DNA of 64,000 bases from Glebionis coronaria (taxonomy: Eukaryota; Streptophyta; Magnoliopsida; Asterales; Asteraceae). Both the position numbers and the translations under genes were made by a program. The stretch lies in NCBI GenBank assembly GCA_025667525.1, contig CM046882.1, positions 216,302,592 through 216,366,591 of the forward strand, in the 5' to 3' direction. Positions 40,864 through 52,109 of this stretch are shown in pieces; within the stretch, counting starts at the first letter, position 1, and every line of letters begins with the position of its first letter. Below the pieces are notes generated by a model. That model ran no database searches and was not told the DNA's origin. It saw only the letters and a program-made list of their open reading frames with translations.

Positions 40864-42776
40864 CTGCTTAAGATAAGACATGAAAGGTTGATGCACAAAA
40901 AATAGATATATATCATTCTTACTTCTAAGCATAACACATTTCATAACATAATACAACAAGTACATATAACATGCAAACAATACTAATCAAACAACTCTTC
41001 ATCCGGAACTTTTCCTCATTCGGAACTTCTTCATCCGGAACTTTTCCTCATTCGGAATTTCTTCATTCGGAACATTCCTTCATCCGGAAGTTCTTCATCC
41101 GGAACTTCCTTCATCCGGAAGTTCTTCATTCGGAACTTCCTTCATCCGGAAGTTCCTTCATTCGGAACTTCCTTCATCCGGAAGTTCTTCATTCGGAACT
41201 TCCTTCATCCGGAACATTCCTTCATTCGGAACTTCCTTCATCCGAAAGTTCTTCATTCGGAACTTCCTTCATTCGGAAGTTCTTCATTCGGAACTTCCTT
41301 CATTCGGAAGTTCTTCATTCGGAACTTCTTCATTCGGAACTTCCTTCATTCGGAAGTTCTTCATTCGGAACTTCCTTTATTAGGAAGTCCTTCATTCGGA
41401 ACTTCCTCATTCAGAAGTTTTTCAGAAAAAATCCTTCATTCGGAAGTTCTTATCCTTGTTCATCCGGAACTTCCAAACACATTCTAAGAGGATTAATCCT
41501 AAACGCGTTTGTGAATTTCTAAGGCAATCTAAAGCAATACTTCATTATCTAAAGCTAATCCGCACAAAACCCACCACAAATCTTAATCAATTACTGTTCA
41601 ATTAGATGCAAAACCCTAATTAGGACTTAATCTAAATTAAAGAATCATTTAGTAGGAGATAGTGAAGAATTAGACGAATAATGAGTTTAAATATTGATGT
41701 ATATACCTTATTTAGTCGAATGAACAGGAATTAGATGGATTAAACGAGTGATTTGATTTCTTGTGTGTGTTTATTCAACAATGGCGGCAAAGTGCAAAAG
41801 CAGAAACAGTGAATGAAGGGGCGGGGGTGCATGCTTTGACTTAGGTCAAAAATTTGACAAGTTTCAACATATAACACTTTAAGTCCCTCTATTTATCTAT
41901 TCTTTTCCTTTTTGTTTGCAACTTTTCATTTCATTTTACCTTTCCATTGATAAGTTTAGTCAACTTAATTTTACTTAGTTAAACTAAACTCGACAATTCT
42001 CACACAACTTAAGCAAAACTCCAAGATCTTACAGCCATTCCTATCACACATCGTATTCTAAAGCAAAACCACTCAATTACCATGTAGCCCTTAATTTTCA
42101 CAATCACTTTTGAAAATCAATTTTAATGACGAAGATGATTTAATATTTTCTCCCCCTTAAACGATGACCCGTTTTCTATTTAAAGAGCTGTAGTCATTGT
42201 TTAAAGAGTCAAATATTGAGGAAAGCATTTCCAATTTATATCTTGAAAAAGTTTGATTCGTGGTGTCAATAAGATTTCTCTTATTTTAACAAATTAATGC
42301 ACTGAGACGTACATAAATTCGTGTTAGACCAAGTTATAAAGTAAACTTGATCCCTTTGCATGATTTGGCTTGTAAATCACGCCCGAGAAAATTAATTCGC
42401 GTTCTGAGCCAACATTTTCCAAGGAAATACGTGACTTTAATATGAAAACCGGGTTGCAGTCAGAAATGACTACAAGCCATGATGGGCATGTTTTAAAAAT
42501 GTACAACTTTTATACGGACTCTATTTATGGCACCGTGTCAATATTGATCGACATTTCTAAGGCCGTAAATATTACCGTACTAAAAGACATGCCCGATTTA
42601 AAAACGAAAGATATTTTTGGTTTTTCTTGATTTTATAATTTTTATGGTTTTTCTAGGTTTTATATTTTTTATGGTTTTTCTTGGTTTTATATTTTTGTAT
42701 TTTCTTTTTGTGGTTTATATATTTACTATAATATACATGATCACGAACAAAGGATACTCTGAATAGTTTACCACGA
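40864..42776 (-). promoter_or_regulatory. Spacer between F pol and the extra ORF; candidate internal promoter and leader intron
   Basis: Non-coding. On the element strand: PPT-like TTAAGGGGGAG (42149-42161), a TATA-like GATAAATAGAGGG (41885-41897), a stretch resembling a plant 5' UTR, a donor-like AAG|GTATAT (intron would start at 41706), a CGGAA tandem array, and an acceptor-like CTTAAGCAG ending at 40864, five bases before the ATG. The 60-62 codon frames near 42324-42630 look non-coding. Confidence 0.5.
40985..41466. repeat. CGGAA-core tandem array upstream of the extra ORF
   Basis: About 30 copies of a roughly 15-bp unit such as TTCATTCGGAACTTC or TTCATCCGGAAG. Because the unit is a multiple of three it produces a spurious 183-codon plus-strand frame. 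Confidence 0.88.
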
Positions 42777-44387
42777 CTATTCAGCTGATTCTTCTGCCAA
42801 CTCTTTGAGAGTCGCTGGAGTGTATGATTTCATGCCAAGCTTGTCGATCAAAAACTCAATTCGTCCTCGATCTAATGCTTTGGTGAACATATCCGCCAGC
42901 TTGTACTCAGTAGTGACAAAATACAGCTCGATCACTCCGTTCTCCACCTGCTCCTTAATGAAATGGTAGCGAATGTCTATGTGCTTGGCCCGGGAGTGTT
43001 GAACATAGTTGCAGCAAAGGGCAATGGCGCTCTTGTTGTCATAATACATCGGGATTTTGTTGAATCCCAAACCGTAGTAAGTTAATTGTGATCTCATCCA
43101 AAGGACTTGAGCACAACAACCGGACATGGCGATGTATTCAGCCTCCGTGCTTGATATTGCAGCGCTTTTCTGCCTTTTTGAAGACCAACTGATCAATCTA
43201 TCTCCTAGGAGTTGCACAGATCCAGAAGTGCTACGCCTCGTGTCTTGACATCCAGCATGATCGACATCTGCGTATGATATTAAAGCAATAGAGGAATCTT
43301 TCGGATACCATAGACCACGATGAAGTGTTCCTTTTAGATACCTAAAGATCCTTTTCACAACATGTAGGTGCTTTTCGGTAGGCCGAGCCTGATACCGGGC
43401 ACACATGCATACAGCAAATTGCAAATCAGGCCTGCTAGCAGTCAGATATAGAAGGGTGCCGATCATCCCACGGTAAAGTTTTGGATCGACAATAGTCCCA
43501 TTCCTATCTTCATCTAACTTGGATTTCTCCACCATTGGAGTGTCCACGGGGTCACAATTTTCAAAGTTATATTTCTTAAGAGATTCTAGAGCATATTTGG
43601 ATTGATTAATAAAGATGCCTCTGGGATTCTGAGAAATCTGTAATCCTAAGAAAAATGAAATTTTTCCCATCATCGACATCTGAAAGCGTGTGGACATTAT
43701 CTTCTCAAATCGATTTGACAATTCTATGTTAGTGGCAGCAAATATTATATCATCAACATATATTTGTACCAGAATCATGTCGTTGCCTTCCTTGAGAGTG
43801 AATAGTGTGGGGTCCACCTTGCCTTTGGAGAAGCCTTCCGAAATGAGATATGTTGACAGGAGATCATACCACGTGCGTGGAGCTTGTTTCAACCCATAGA
43901 TAGCCTTCTTAAGCTTGTACACATGATTAGGAAACTCCGTACTAACGAACCCATCCGGCTGACTAACATAGACTTCTTCCCTTAGTTCACCGTTCAAAAA
44001 TGCCGTCTTCACATCCATTTGATAGACGATCATGTTCATATGAGCAGCATACGCAAGGAATAGTCTAATAGCCTCCAATCTAGCCACAGGAGCAAAAGAT
44101 TCTTCAAAGTCTATACCCAAGGCTTCTTTATATCCTCTAGCGACCAATCTAGCCTTATTCTTCAATACCGCACCCATCTCATCAAGTTTAACCTTATAAA
44201 CCCATAACAAAGTAAGGATGTAGACCTTGTCAGGGAGAGGAACCAATTCCCATACTTCAAGTCGTTGGAATTCATTTAGTTCCTCCTGCATAGCTTCAAT
44301 CCAAGATGATTGGGTCATAGCCTGCTGCCAATTTTTAGGTTCAACTTCAGAGAGAAATGCATCAAAGTAGCAATAAAGTGCACTCTC
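42777..44387 (-). pseudogene. pol: RT-RNase H part of F pol
   Basis: Copies element RNA into cDNA and degrades the RNA strand. The 513-codon frame from 44318 has the copia RT signatures [33 protein letters not shown] and [12 protein letters not shown] and the catalytic IYVDDIIF. RNase H follows with [19 protein letters not shown] and YYDNKSAI supplying the acidic residues, then the usual copia end ([18 protein letters not shown]). The domain itself is complete. The frame continues upstream of 44318 to a TAA at 44388-44390, where related elements have glutamine, so a single nonsense codon cuts it from integrase. Confidence 0.9.
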
Positions 44388-46244
44388 TTATAATTGATGG
44401 CGTGTAGAGACTGGTCGATCTAGATCTCCAATAACATTCCTAATTGGGTGATCTTTTGTCCATTTAGTGCTATGGTTTTCAATCCTAGGTGGTCTGGAGT
44501 GAACAATAGAAGGAGCTTCTTCTGAGGTAGACGCGGCTGAAGGGTTTTCAGGTATCGCTACACCAAAGAAAGGAAGCTCTTGCAAGTGAGCATATTCCAA
44601 GTCGTGATCAGTAGAATCCTCTTCCACATCATTAGGCATAAGTAGGGGTGATGATTCAGGTGTAGTTTGAGAATCACTTGGTGAAGGTGCATCCGGTTCA
44701 ATGTGAATTGTAGATGCATTAGATAAAGGTTCATTAGCTTGAGCAACCACTTCAGGTATTGGAGCAATTACTACAGGTGCTGGAACTTCATCAGTCGGGG
44801 GATCGAAGAATTCATCAAACAACGGTTGAAACAGTTTATCCCACTCGGGCCTTGTTGGTGGTAAAAATGATGTAGAAGTAGGATTATTGGGAACTAATCC
44901 GGAACTAATAGCACCGGTTCCCATCTCATGAAGCGCGGGTTCAGAGCTGTGTTGCTCAGAAGCCATCGCTGTCAGCTCGTCGAAATCTGCGTCCATAGTT
45001 TCTACAATCTTGCCAAGACGACGGTTGTAAATTCGGTATGCTCTCTTGGACGGTGAGTAACCAATGAAAATACCTATATCGGCTTTCGGTTGAAGCTTAC
45101 CCAAGTTCTCACTATTGATGTTTGGATAACAAAGAGCACCAAACACATGAAAAAATGAAACATCGGGTTTACGGTCATGTAGAAGCTCATAAGGTGTTTT
45201 TCCATGGCGTTTCCGAATGATAGAACGGTTTTGGGTGAAACATGCAGTAGAAATAGCCTCTGCCCACAAGAACAATGGAGCGTTCGCATAAATAAGCATG
45301 GTCCTAGCAGCTTCCATAAGTGTACGATTTCGTCTTTCAACGACACCGTTTTGTTGTGGAGTGCGTGCAGCGGATGTTTCATGTGATATACCAACTCCCT
45401 CATAGTAATCACGGAGAGTCTCGTTGACGAACTCTGTACCATTGTCTGTACGGATACGGCGGACAGTAGTATTCACACGTACCTGAATGAATTTCAGAAA
45501 GGTGATAATAGCCTTCGGTGCTTCATCCTTTGTACGTAGAAATCTAACCCATGTAAACCTAGAGAAATCATCCACAATTACCAGAATGAATTTCTTACCG
45601 CTCACACTTTCAGTTCTCATCGGCCCACAAAGATCCATATGCAAAAGATGAAGTTTTTCTTGATTGGTGTCTTCAGCTTTGGGCTTGTAAGATTTCTTGG
45701 TGCTTTTACCCCTTGAACACGCGGAACATAAATGGTCCTTGTGAAATTTAAGCTTTGGAAGACCACGAACTAAATCGTTTTTAGCCAGATGATTAATAGC
45801 ATCAAAGTTAAGATGAGATAATCTGCGATGCCATAACCATGACTTGGTCTTAGATGCTTTAGAGAGAAGACATACTGGAGAGGCGGCCATCATGTCTTGT
45901 AAGGACAAGGTATATAGATTTGCACCACGAGATCCCTTCAACAAATCTTTTCCTTCCAAGTTGCGGATGAAACAAGTGTGTTGTCGAAAAGCAACCTCAA
46001 GGTTGGAATCACAAAACTGTCCTACTGAGAATAAATTATGACCAAGACCTTCTACATAGTATACCCTTGAAATCGTCACGTTTCCAATCTGATATTCACC
46101 ATACCCCATTATTTTTGCTATATGATCATTCCCGAATTTAACCGTACCAAGAAACTTGCTGACGAAATTTCGGAGCATCGAGCGATTTCCGGTCATATGT
46201 TTTGAACAACCGGAGTCCAAATACCAAAGGATGATTTGGACCAC
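44388..46244 (-). pseudogene. pol: Protease-integrase part of F pol
   Basis: 618 codons. YLDSGCSKHMTG (residues about 8-19) is the aspartic protease active site in the Sirevirus form. GAG-pre-integrase zinc ligands are WHRRLSHLNF and LCSACSRGK. The integrase core has LLHMDLCGP, IRTDNGTEF and NGVVERRNRTLMEAAR for the DDE residues, then a Pro/Ser-rich linker. The first codon listed is GTG, so this is not an independent gene: it overlaps the upstream gag-side frame (46193-47731) in a different frame by 52 bases, meaning a frameshift there. It ends at the TAA before RT. Confidence 0.88.
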
Positions 46245-49200
46245 CTGAAAATATCACCACACGAAGACAATGTAGAGGTATCGGAATCTGAGTGTTCCTT
46301 GTTATTAGCAGGTACAGATTTAATAATCTTAGATTTGCTAACTCTATGTTTCTTAGATTTCCTAGCCTTCTTTTTCTTAATAGGTGGTGTAGATTCTAGT
46401 TGGCTTAAATCCTGAGGTATTTCTTCACTGATAGGCACTATAGTGGGGGCTGACCTAATTAAAGGGCGCTGTTTCCATACTTGAGTGCGAGTGTTCCTAA
46501 CTAAAGGACGCTCAGACCTAACCTCAATGGATGCATTCCTAGTTAAAGGGCACATTTTTCCATCTAATGTAAAGGTCCTACCAGTGGGACGCCATTTCCA
46601 GCCAACTTGGGCACGAGTTCTACCCGTTGGCTTCCATTCAAGACCATTCTTAATAGCATTCATTTCATTAATGTGATCAATCAGACACAAATCATGACGT
46701 TGGGAAAACATACATTCATTACAATTCCAACAATTCAAATCAGAATTCACGAATGGTTTAGGCTGCTGCACAGGCGCAGAGATTTTAGTCTTAACATGAT
46801 TCTTTTTATTTAAAACTGAACTAACATTCCTATTGTGGACTTCTACTTTCTTCTTTGTGGCACTACTAGTGGAGGGCTTGATCTTATCTTTCTTGAGTGG
46901 CGATCCTTTAGCCTTAGTAGTCTCTTTTAATCCTGTAGAAGGCAAAGTGGGAACATTAGCAACAGATTTTAAAGGTGTCTTACTTGATTGTGCCAATGAC
47001 GGTTTCGCTCCTGGAGTCTTATTAAATGGAGTGACAGCAATGGGCCTATTATTAAGTAGTGCCGAACCTGGTGTACCTATGTATTGCAAATATGCTAAGC
47101 AATATTGAACTCGCTTAATATATTCATGAGCCGAATAATAGTCGCTACTTGAGGGATCTAAGGCATAAAGATCGTCTAAAATATCCCTAAGAAGATCGAC
47201 ATGCTTAATGGCATTCCTCATATAATCATCATAGGTAACTGGGTTTCTCTTATGAAGTGGATTCTTAAAAAGCACTACTGACTTGGTTGTTGGAGCACTA
47301 GTGGACGGTGCAGAGTCGGTAGCTAAGTTATCAACAACTTCTTGTCGGGTGAGAAGAAGTGTCTCCTTTAACTCAGCCAAAACCATATTTTTGTCAATGA
47401 GCAGGATGTTCAAATCAGAGATTTCCTCGCACTTTTGGTTCAATTGTTCAACAAAGGATTGTTGCTGTGCCGCATTAAAAGCGAAGCGTTCATCTAGTGA
47501 ACCATAAAGAGCGGATAGTCCCTGTCTTGTTCGATCCATCTCCCCTAGAACAGACGATAGTCTAATTTCTAAGACTTGGTTTTTAGATTCTGCAGCCGCT
47601 AGTTCCAATTTTAATGTTTCATTTGATGACATCTCTCTCTTCAATCTCATGATTTCTTCCTCTAATGTCTTAACAATTGCAATCATCTTGTCACTAGTCT
47701 CAACACCGTTTTCACAACCATTTGATATCAAAAGATTCTCATTTTGAGTTTGTTGTTTTAATTCTAAATATATACAATTTTATTCTAGTTGATTAAAGCG
47801 TTTTGAAAGTAAATTGTAAGAATCTTGTAGCTTTAAAAACTCAGCGTTAGATTCGTGACAAGAATGATTATCTACCTCATTTACAGTATCAGCAACATTT
47901 ACAGAGAGATCACAAACATCATCACATATATGCACATCATCACAATTAATCATAGCGGATGTAAGCTCATTCGAATAATTAACATTTACAGTAGTAAGCA
48001 CATCACACGAGATTACTGCAGACAAGAATCGGTCATATTAAGTTAAAATCTTTTCTTTTTCAATTAGTTGTAGTTCGTAAGCGGTGTCCATTTCATAAAA
48101 CACTTTTTGAACTTCACCAATTTCAAAAACAAGATTTTCCTTAAGAGATGCAAAAGTTCCTTTTAGACTTTCGACAAACGGATTGATCTCATTTTTAAAC
48201 ACCTCGTTCATATGTTCGAAATCCCATTCTCCGGCATTTAAGCCATTTGAAGTCGTACAATCCAAAATGACTTTGTCAAAATTAGTAAAGTATTGATTAA
48301 TCTCTTGCAAGTTTAACCATACAGTGCTAACGGGTGGAAGATCCTTTGGAATTTCCTTAGGACCTTCCATATTGACAAGTGTAGGAAATGTACTAGGGTT
48401 TTCTTCATCTAATATGTAGGTCGGTGCTGTTATGAGATCTTTGTCCATATGGAAGCGAATTCTAAAATCCGTTTTTGCAAGCTCCTTATTCAATTTAAAA
48501 TAATCACACTCGGGATATTTTGCAGAATTGTATGACCGATCCTCATCAACTAGATCCTTACTTGTTCGATCATCGGGAAAAACAATCGGGTCTAAAGCCA
48601 ATCCTAATTGAGTTGCATTATAAATTCTAGGACTATGTCTTAAAGCTTGTTTTGCATACCGTGGATTAGGGGGAAGGCCTTTTAGACGTGATAAGTTAAA
48701 CTCTCTAAACGAAGCATCAAATAAGTGCACTAGTTGAGAAGCAGCGTATTGTCTTAACAGCAAGTAATCTAGACTTCTAATCTTATTAGTGGCATTAATC
48801 TCCATTTCATTCTTCTTAGACTCAAGTGATTCAAAATCCGTTTGAAGTTTTTGAAAATTAGTGACCACTAACTCCTTTTCTTGAAGTTCATTAGACAGAT
48901 TTGCTCTTAAGTTTTCGATTTCTTGCAAGTGACCCATTTGTTTGTTTCTAAAGTGATCATATTCGGGATTAGTTAGAACACTAGACGAAGGCACTAGTTC
49001 CAAGGTTTGAACTTTCTCATTGCTTAAGGCAAGCTCATCAGACAAATTCTTATTCTTAGCTAAGGTTTCTAAGAGTGCAGCATTCATTTGGCTAAGTAAT
49101 GTAGCAGGAACCATGACCAAATCTTGTTAAGCAGGAGTAGGCGTATGCGAAATGGGTCCCGGTTGTGATTCACTCAAAGTCTGGGGATTCACATTGATAT

Positions 49201-51018
49201 TGCTATCATTGTTTGTCTCCTCGTTTGAAAGACTCACCACCGAAGATTTATTCGAATCAGCACTCTCTTGCACAACTTGATGTGGTTGAATACTAGCATC
49301 AGTGGTATTATCGGTGGTATTAATAAGTACCTCAGATCTCTTTTCTGGCCCTAAGCTGGAGATAGTTGCCATGAGAGCAGCCTTTGCAGATTGAAAGTCA
49401 TCACAGTCTGAATCATACGCATCGAGATCATCTGCTTGGTATGCTGCATTCTGTGTGGTGACCATGTCTTGTTCAGCAATCCCTGGATCAGCAAGAAATG
49501 CAAGCTCCTCTTCATCAAGTTCCCTTCCTTGTGCTTGAGCATTCACCAGATAGATCTTTTCTGCAAACCATTGTCCATCCCTTCTCCTCTTGGGTTTCTT
49601 ACAATCCCTGGACATATGACCCTCTTCCTTGCAGTTAGCATGTAATCTTTCGCAACTTGCCCGTGGAATTAGCCCGTGGAGCAGGATTGACCATTGGTGC
49701 CTGATTGACCGTGCGAGCATTGGTAGTTGATGTGGTAGGTCTCCCCTGATATGGTTGAATTGGCTGAACCATTACCCTGCCATTCTCAATAGTAGCTTGT
49801 TGGCGAGAATTGGATGAATTCCTCAACTGATTGTTGGTAGGAGTTGATCCCCTAAATCCTCGTTTGCTTAAAGTTCTTGTGAGATAGGCAGACATAGTGG
49901 TTAACACTTCAACTGGATCAGCACCTTGTTTAAATACAGGAACGGGGACTTCCTCATCATCATAGTACATTGCTTGATCTTGAGCTGCATAATCACTAGA
50001 AGGAATACTCATTTGATCAGGGTAGCTTGTTGGATATGCTGCATTCTCTTGATAAGATGAATATGAAGATTGAGCATAAGGTGCAATACTAGCTGGGTGA
50101 GGTTGTGTAGCATATTGTGATGAAGGTGCACTGAACCGATATTGTTGCTGATGTGAGGTGGGTGGTTGTGGTAAAATCGAGTATTGGGGAAAGGCTGGTG
50201 TCATGTAAGGTGATGGATGATAGGCTTGATGTCCCAAAATATAAGGAGTGTTGTTGTGAGACAAGCTTGGTTGATTTGCCATCAAAGCTAATGAATCAGG
50301 GTACATACCTCGTGGAGAACGGTGCATGATCACATGTTTCTCATGTTGCTGAAGAAAAGCATATAGTTGATCCAAATTGCACTTATGCAGATCCCTGGTT
50401 AACTTAACATCGGTAATATACTCACCCCATTCAGCTTGAGGTAAACTATTCAAGAATTTGGTGTTAACCTGGAATGGAGCAATCACCAGATTGTATACAT
50501 TCAGATCATTCATGAGTGGTGAATCTGAAGTAATAATCATGAAGCGTTTCCCCTGGGTTGTAAGTGAATCTGTCAAACAGGTCATACAACTGACATTCCC
50601 TTTCCTGTTTGGTGAGAGACGTGCCTTGTAGCAACACCTTAAGACGTTCCCATAAATCCTTTGCCACTGTATACTGACTTACCATCCTATAGATGTCATG
50701 GGGAAGAGCTTGGAGAATTGTTTGAAGAGCTTTCTCGTCTGCATCGGCAACAAGTTGTTGGGCTGGTGTAAGTTCTTCAAATTCTCTTGGTCGAGACACA
50801 TTGTTAGCCACAATGGTACCATAGTCAAGTGGACCATTTAATATTGACTTAACCATAAGCCTCCCATAAACCGGTTTTCCCTTAAGATAAGACATCATCC
50901 GGCCTTGCCATGCTTCAAAAACTTCTTTGATGAGCATTGGCGGACGATTATCCGTTCCCGTAATGACTGAAATATCCGTAAGTGATGTCATCTGAGGCAT
51001 TACTGAATTCGGATTCAT
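46193..51018 (-). pseudogene. gag: Gag region of element F (disrupted)
   Basis: Starts at ATG 51018 (MNPNSVMPQMTSLTD); the upstream part of that frame (51144-51019) is leader. The gag core has FEAWQGRMMSYLKG and QYTVAKDLWERLK. A one-base frameshift near 50525 separates this from LNDLNVYN-like sequence (50585-49635), which holds a Pro/Gln/Tyr-rich linker. A second frameshift at about 49640 falls inside the CCHC zinc knuckle (KEEGHMSRDC). The same frame then runs to 46193 with TAA stops at 49127, 48038 and 47780. That extension is coiled-coil-rich and ends with CWNCNECMFSQRHDLC, GWKWRPTGRTF and a Lys-rich segment, the layout I recall for large Asteraceae copia gags. Confidence 0.82.
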
Positions 51019-51762
51019 TTTGTTAACTTCAAAGAGACAGAGATTATCGGTTGATCGAGCAGTGAAGTAAAGCTTGTGAATTGTGTTGTGTTTTTGTTGT
51101 AAGAAACCAAGATTAAATCCTCTAAAAAATCGTCGAAAAAACAAGCAAAATAACCCTTGTTTCGGAACTTTTGTTGATTCGGAAGTTTGATTTGGAAGAT
51201 TTGGCTTGGAATTACCTTGATTCGGAACTTTTGGCTTGATCCGGAACTTCTTGAGTCGGAACTTCTTGGTTCGGAACTTTGGCTTGATCCGGAACTTCTT
51301 GGTTCGGAAGTTCTTGGTTCGGAACTTCTTGATCCGGAACTTCTTGATCCGGAACTTCTTGATCTGGAAGTTCTTGGTTCGGAACTTTTGACTTGATCCG
51401 GAACTTCTTGGTTCGGAAGTTCTTGGTTCGGAAGTGTTTGATCCGGAACTTCTTGGTTCGGAACTTCTTGATCCGGAACTTCTTGATCCGGAACTTCTTG
51501 ATCCGGAACTTTCGCTGGGTAATCAGAAACTTTGATACGATGAACAGTAGACCTCAAAACGAGAGATTAAACCCAGATTTTGACCAAATAACCCAAAAAG
51601 TTTTGTGATTTCAACAATAATAAGTAAAAACTAATACTTATCCACTAATCCCAATCACAAAAACACCAAAAACACCAAGAATCAAGATGGTTTTTCTTAA
51701 AGAACACTAATACAATCAAAAACTAAAAAACCACACAAATCACTACCTTAAATCACCCCATA
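51019..51762 (-). promoter_or_regulatory. 5' leader of element F
   Basis: Between PBS and gag ATG. On the element strand AAG|GTAGTG at 51746 could be a splice donor, and the pyrimidine-rich CTCTGTCTCTTTGAAG ending at 51027 an acceptor, making a 720-bp leader intron that contains the CGGAAC array. Confidence 0.5.
51165..51520. repeat. CGGAAC tandem array in the F leader
   Basis: About 20 copies of a 15-bp unit such as TTCTTGATCCGGAAC or TTCTTGGTTCGGAAC, with a few 18-19-bp variants (TTTTGGCTTGATCCGGAAC). Short plus-strand frames here are by-products of the 15-bp period. Confidence 0.88.
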
Positions 51763-51774
51763 GCTCTGATACCA
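51763..51774 (-). promoter_or_regulatory. PBS of element F (initiator-Met tRNA)
   Basis: The element strand reads TGGTATCAGAGC, the perfect complement of the plant initiator tRNA-Met 3' end, two bases from the LTR. Confidence 0.93.
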
Positions 51775-51776
51775 AA

Positions 51777-52104
51777 TGTAGAATATTGATAATCAATGAA
51801 TCTATGAAGGGGTTTGTTGATTTCTAGAGAGAAAGTTAGAGAGAGAAAGTGAGAGAAACTATGTGTATTTCAATAAAATGAAACTAGAAAAGTGACAACA
51901 ACCAACCCCTTTCCATGGTGGAAAGGGGTATTTATACTCCAAGCTTACATTGGGCTTGGGCCGGTCCATGACAAGCCCATGGACCGGTTCTTACTTAACT
52001 TAATAAGTAACTAATGACTATTTTCTTACTACGAGCTATTACAACATAAATATTATTGTGGAGTGACCGATACTTCTAATATACGTAAAAACGTATTTCT
52101 AACA
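51777..52104 (-). repeat. 5' LTR of element F
   Basis: 328 bp. It differs from the 3' copy by one AG dinucleotide in the GAGAGA run and one A/T substitution (TTTCTTACT against TTTCTAACT). TATA is at 51936-51929, with the same adjacent hairpin (51906-51928). Confidence 0.93.
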
Positions 52105-52109
52105 ATATA

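Larger units (their letters stand above)
34312..52104 (-). mobile_element. Element F: 17.8 kb Sirevirus-like copia retrotransposon with extra ORF
   Basis: Flanked by LTRs of 330 and 328 bp that differ by one substitution and one 2-bp indel, and by TSD ATATA (34307-34311 and 52105-52109), inside the 3' LTR of E. Order on the minus strand: LTR, initiator-Met PBS, leader with CGGAAC array, gag, protease-integrase, RT-RNase H, spacer with a second CGGAAC array, a 1,319-codon ORF, 2.2 kb non-coding, PPT, LTR. The DSGCSKHMTG protease and repeated PPT motifs point to the Sirevirus lineage. Confidence 0.92.

Noticed and set aside
40971..41522. 183-codon plus-strand frame with repeated FIRNF/SFGTS-like residues
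   Set aside because: It is the 15-bp CGGAA array read in frame; no start context or family, and antisense to F.
46193..46244. Programmed frameshift between gag and protease in F
   Set aside because: 52-bp overlap without an evident slippery site, and the copy has several other clear breaks; ordinary damage is simpler.
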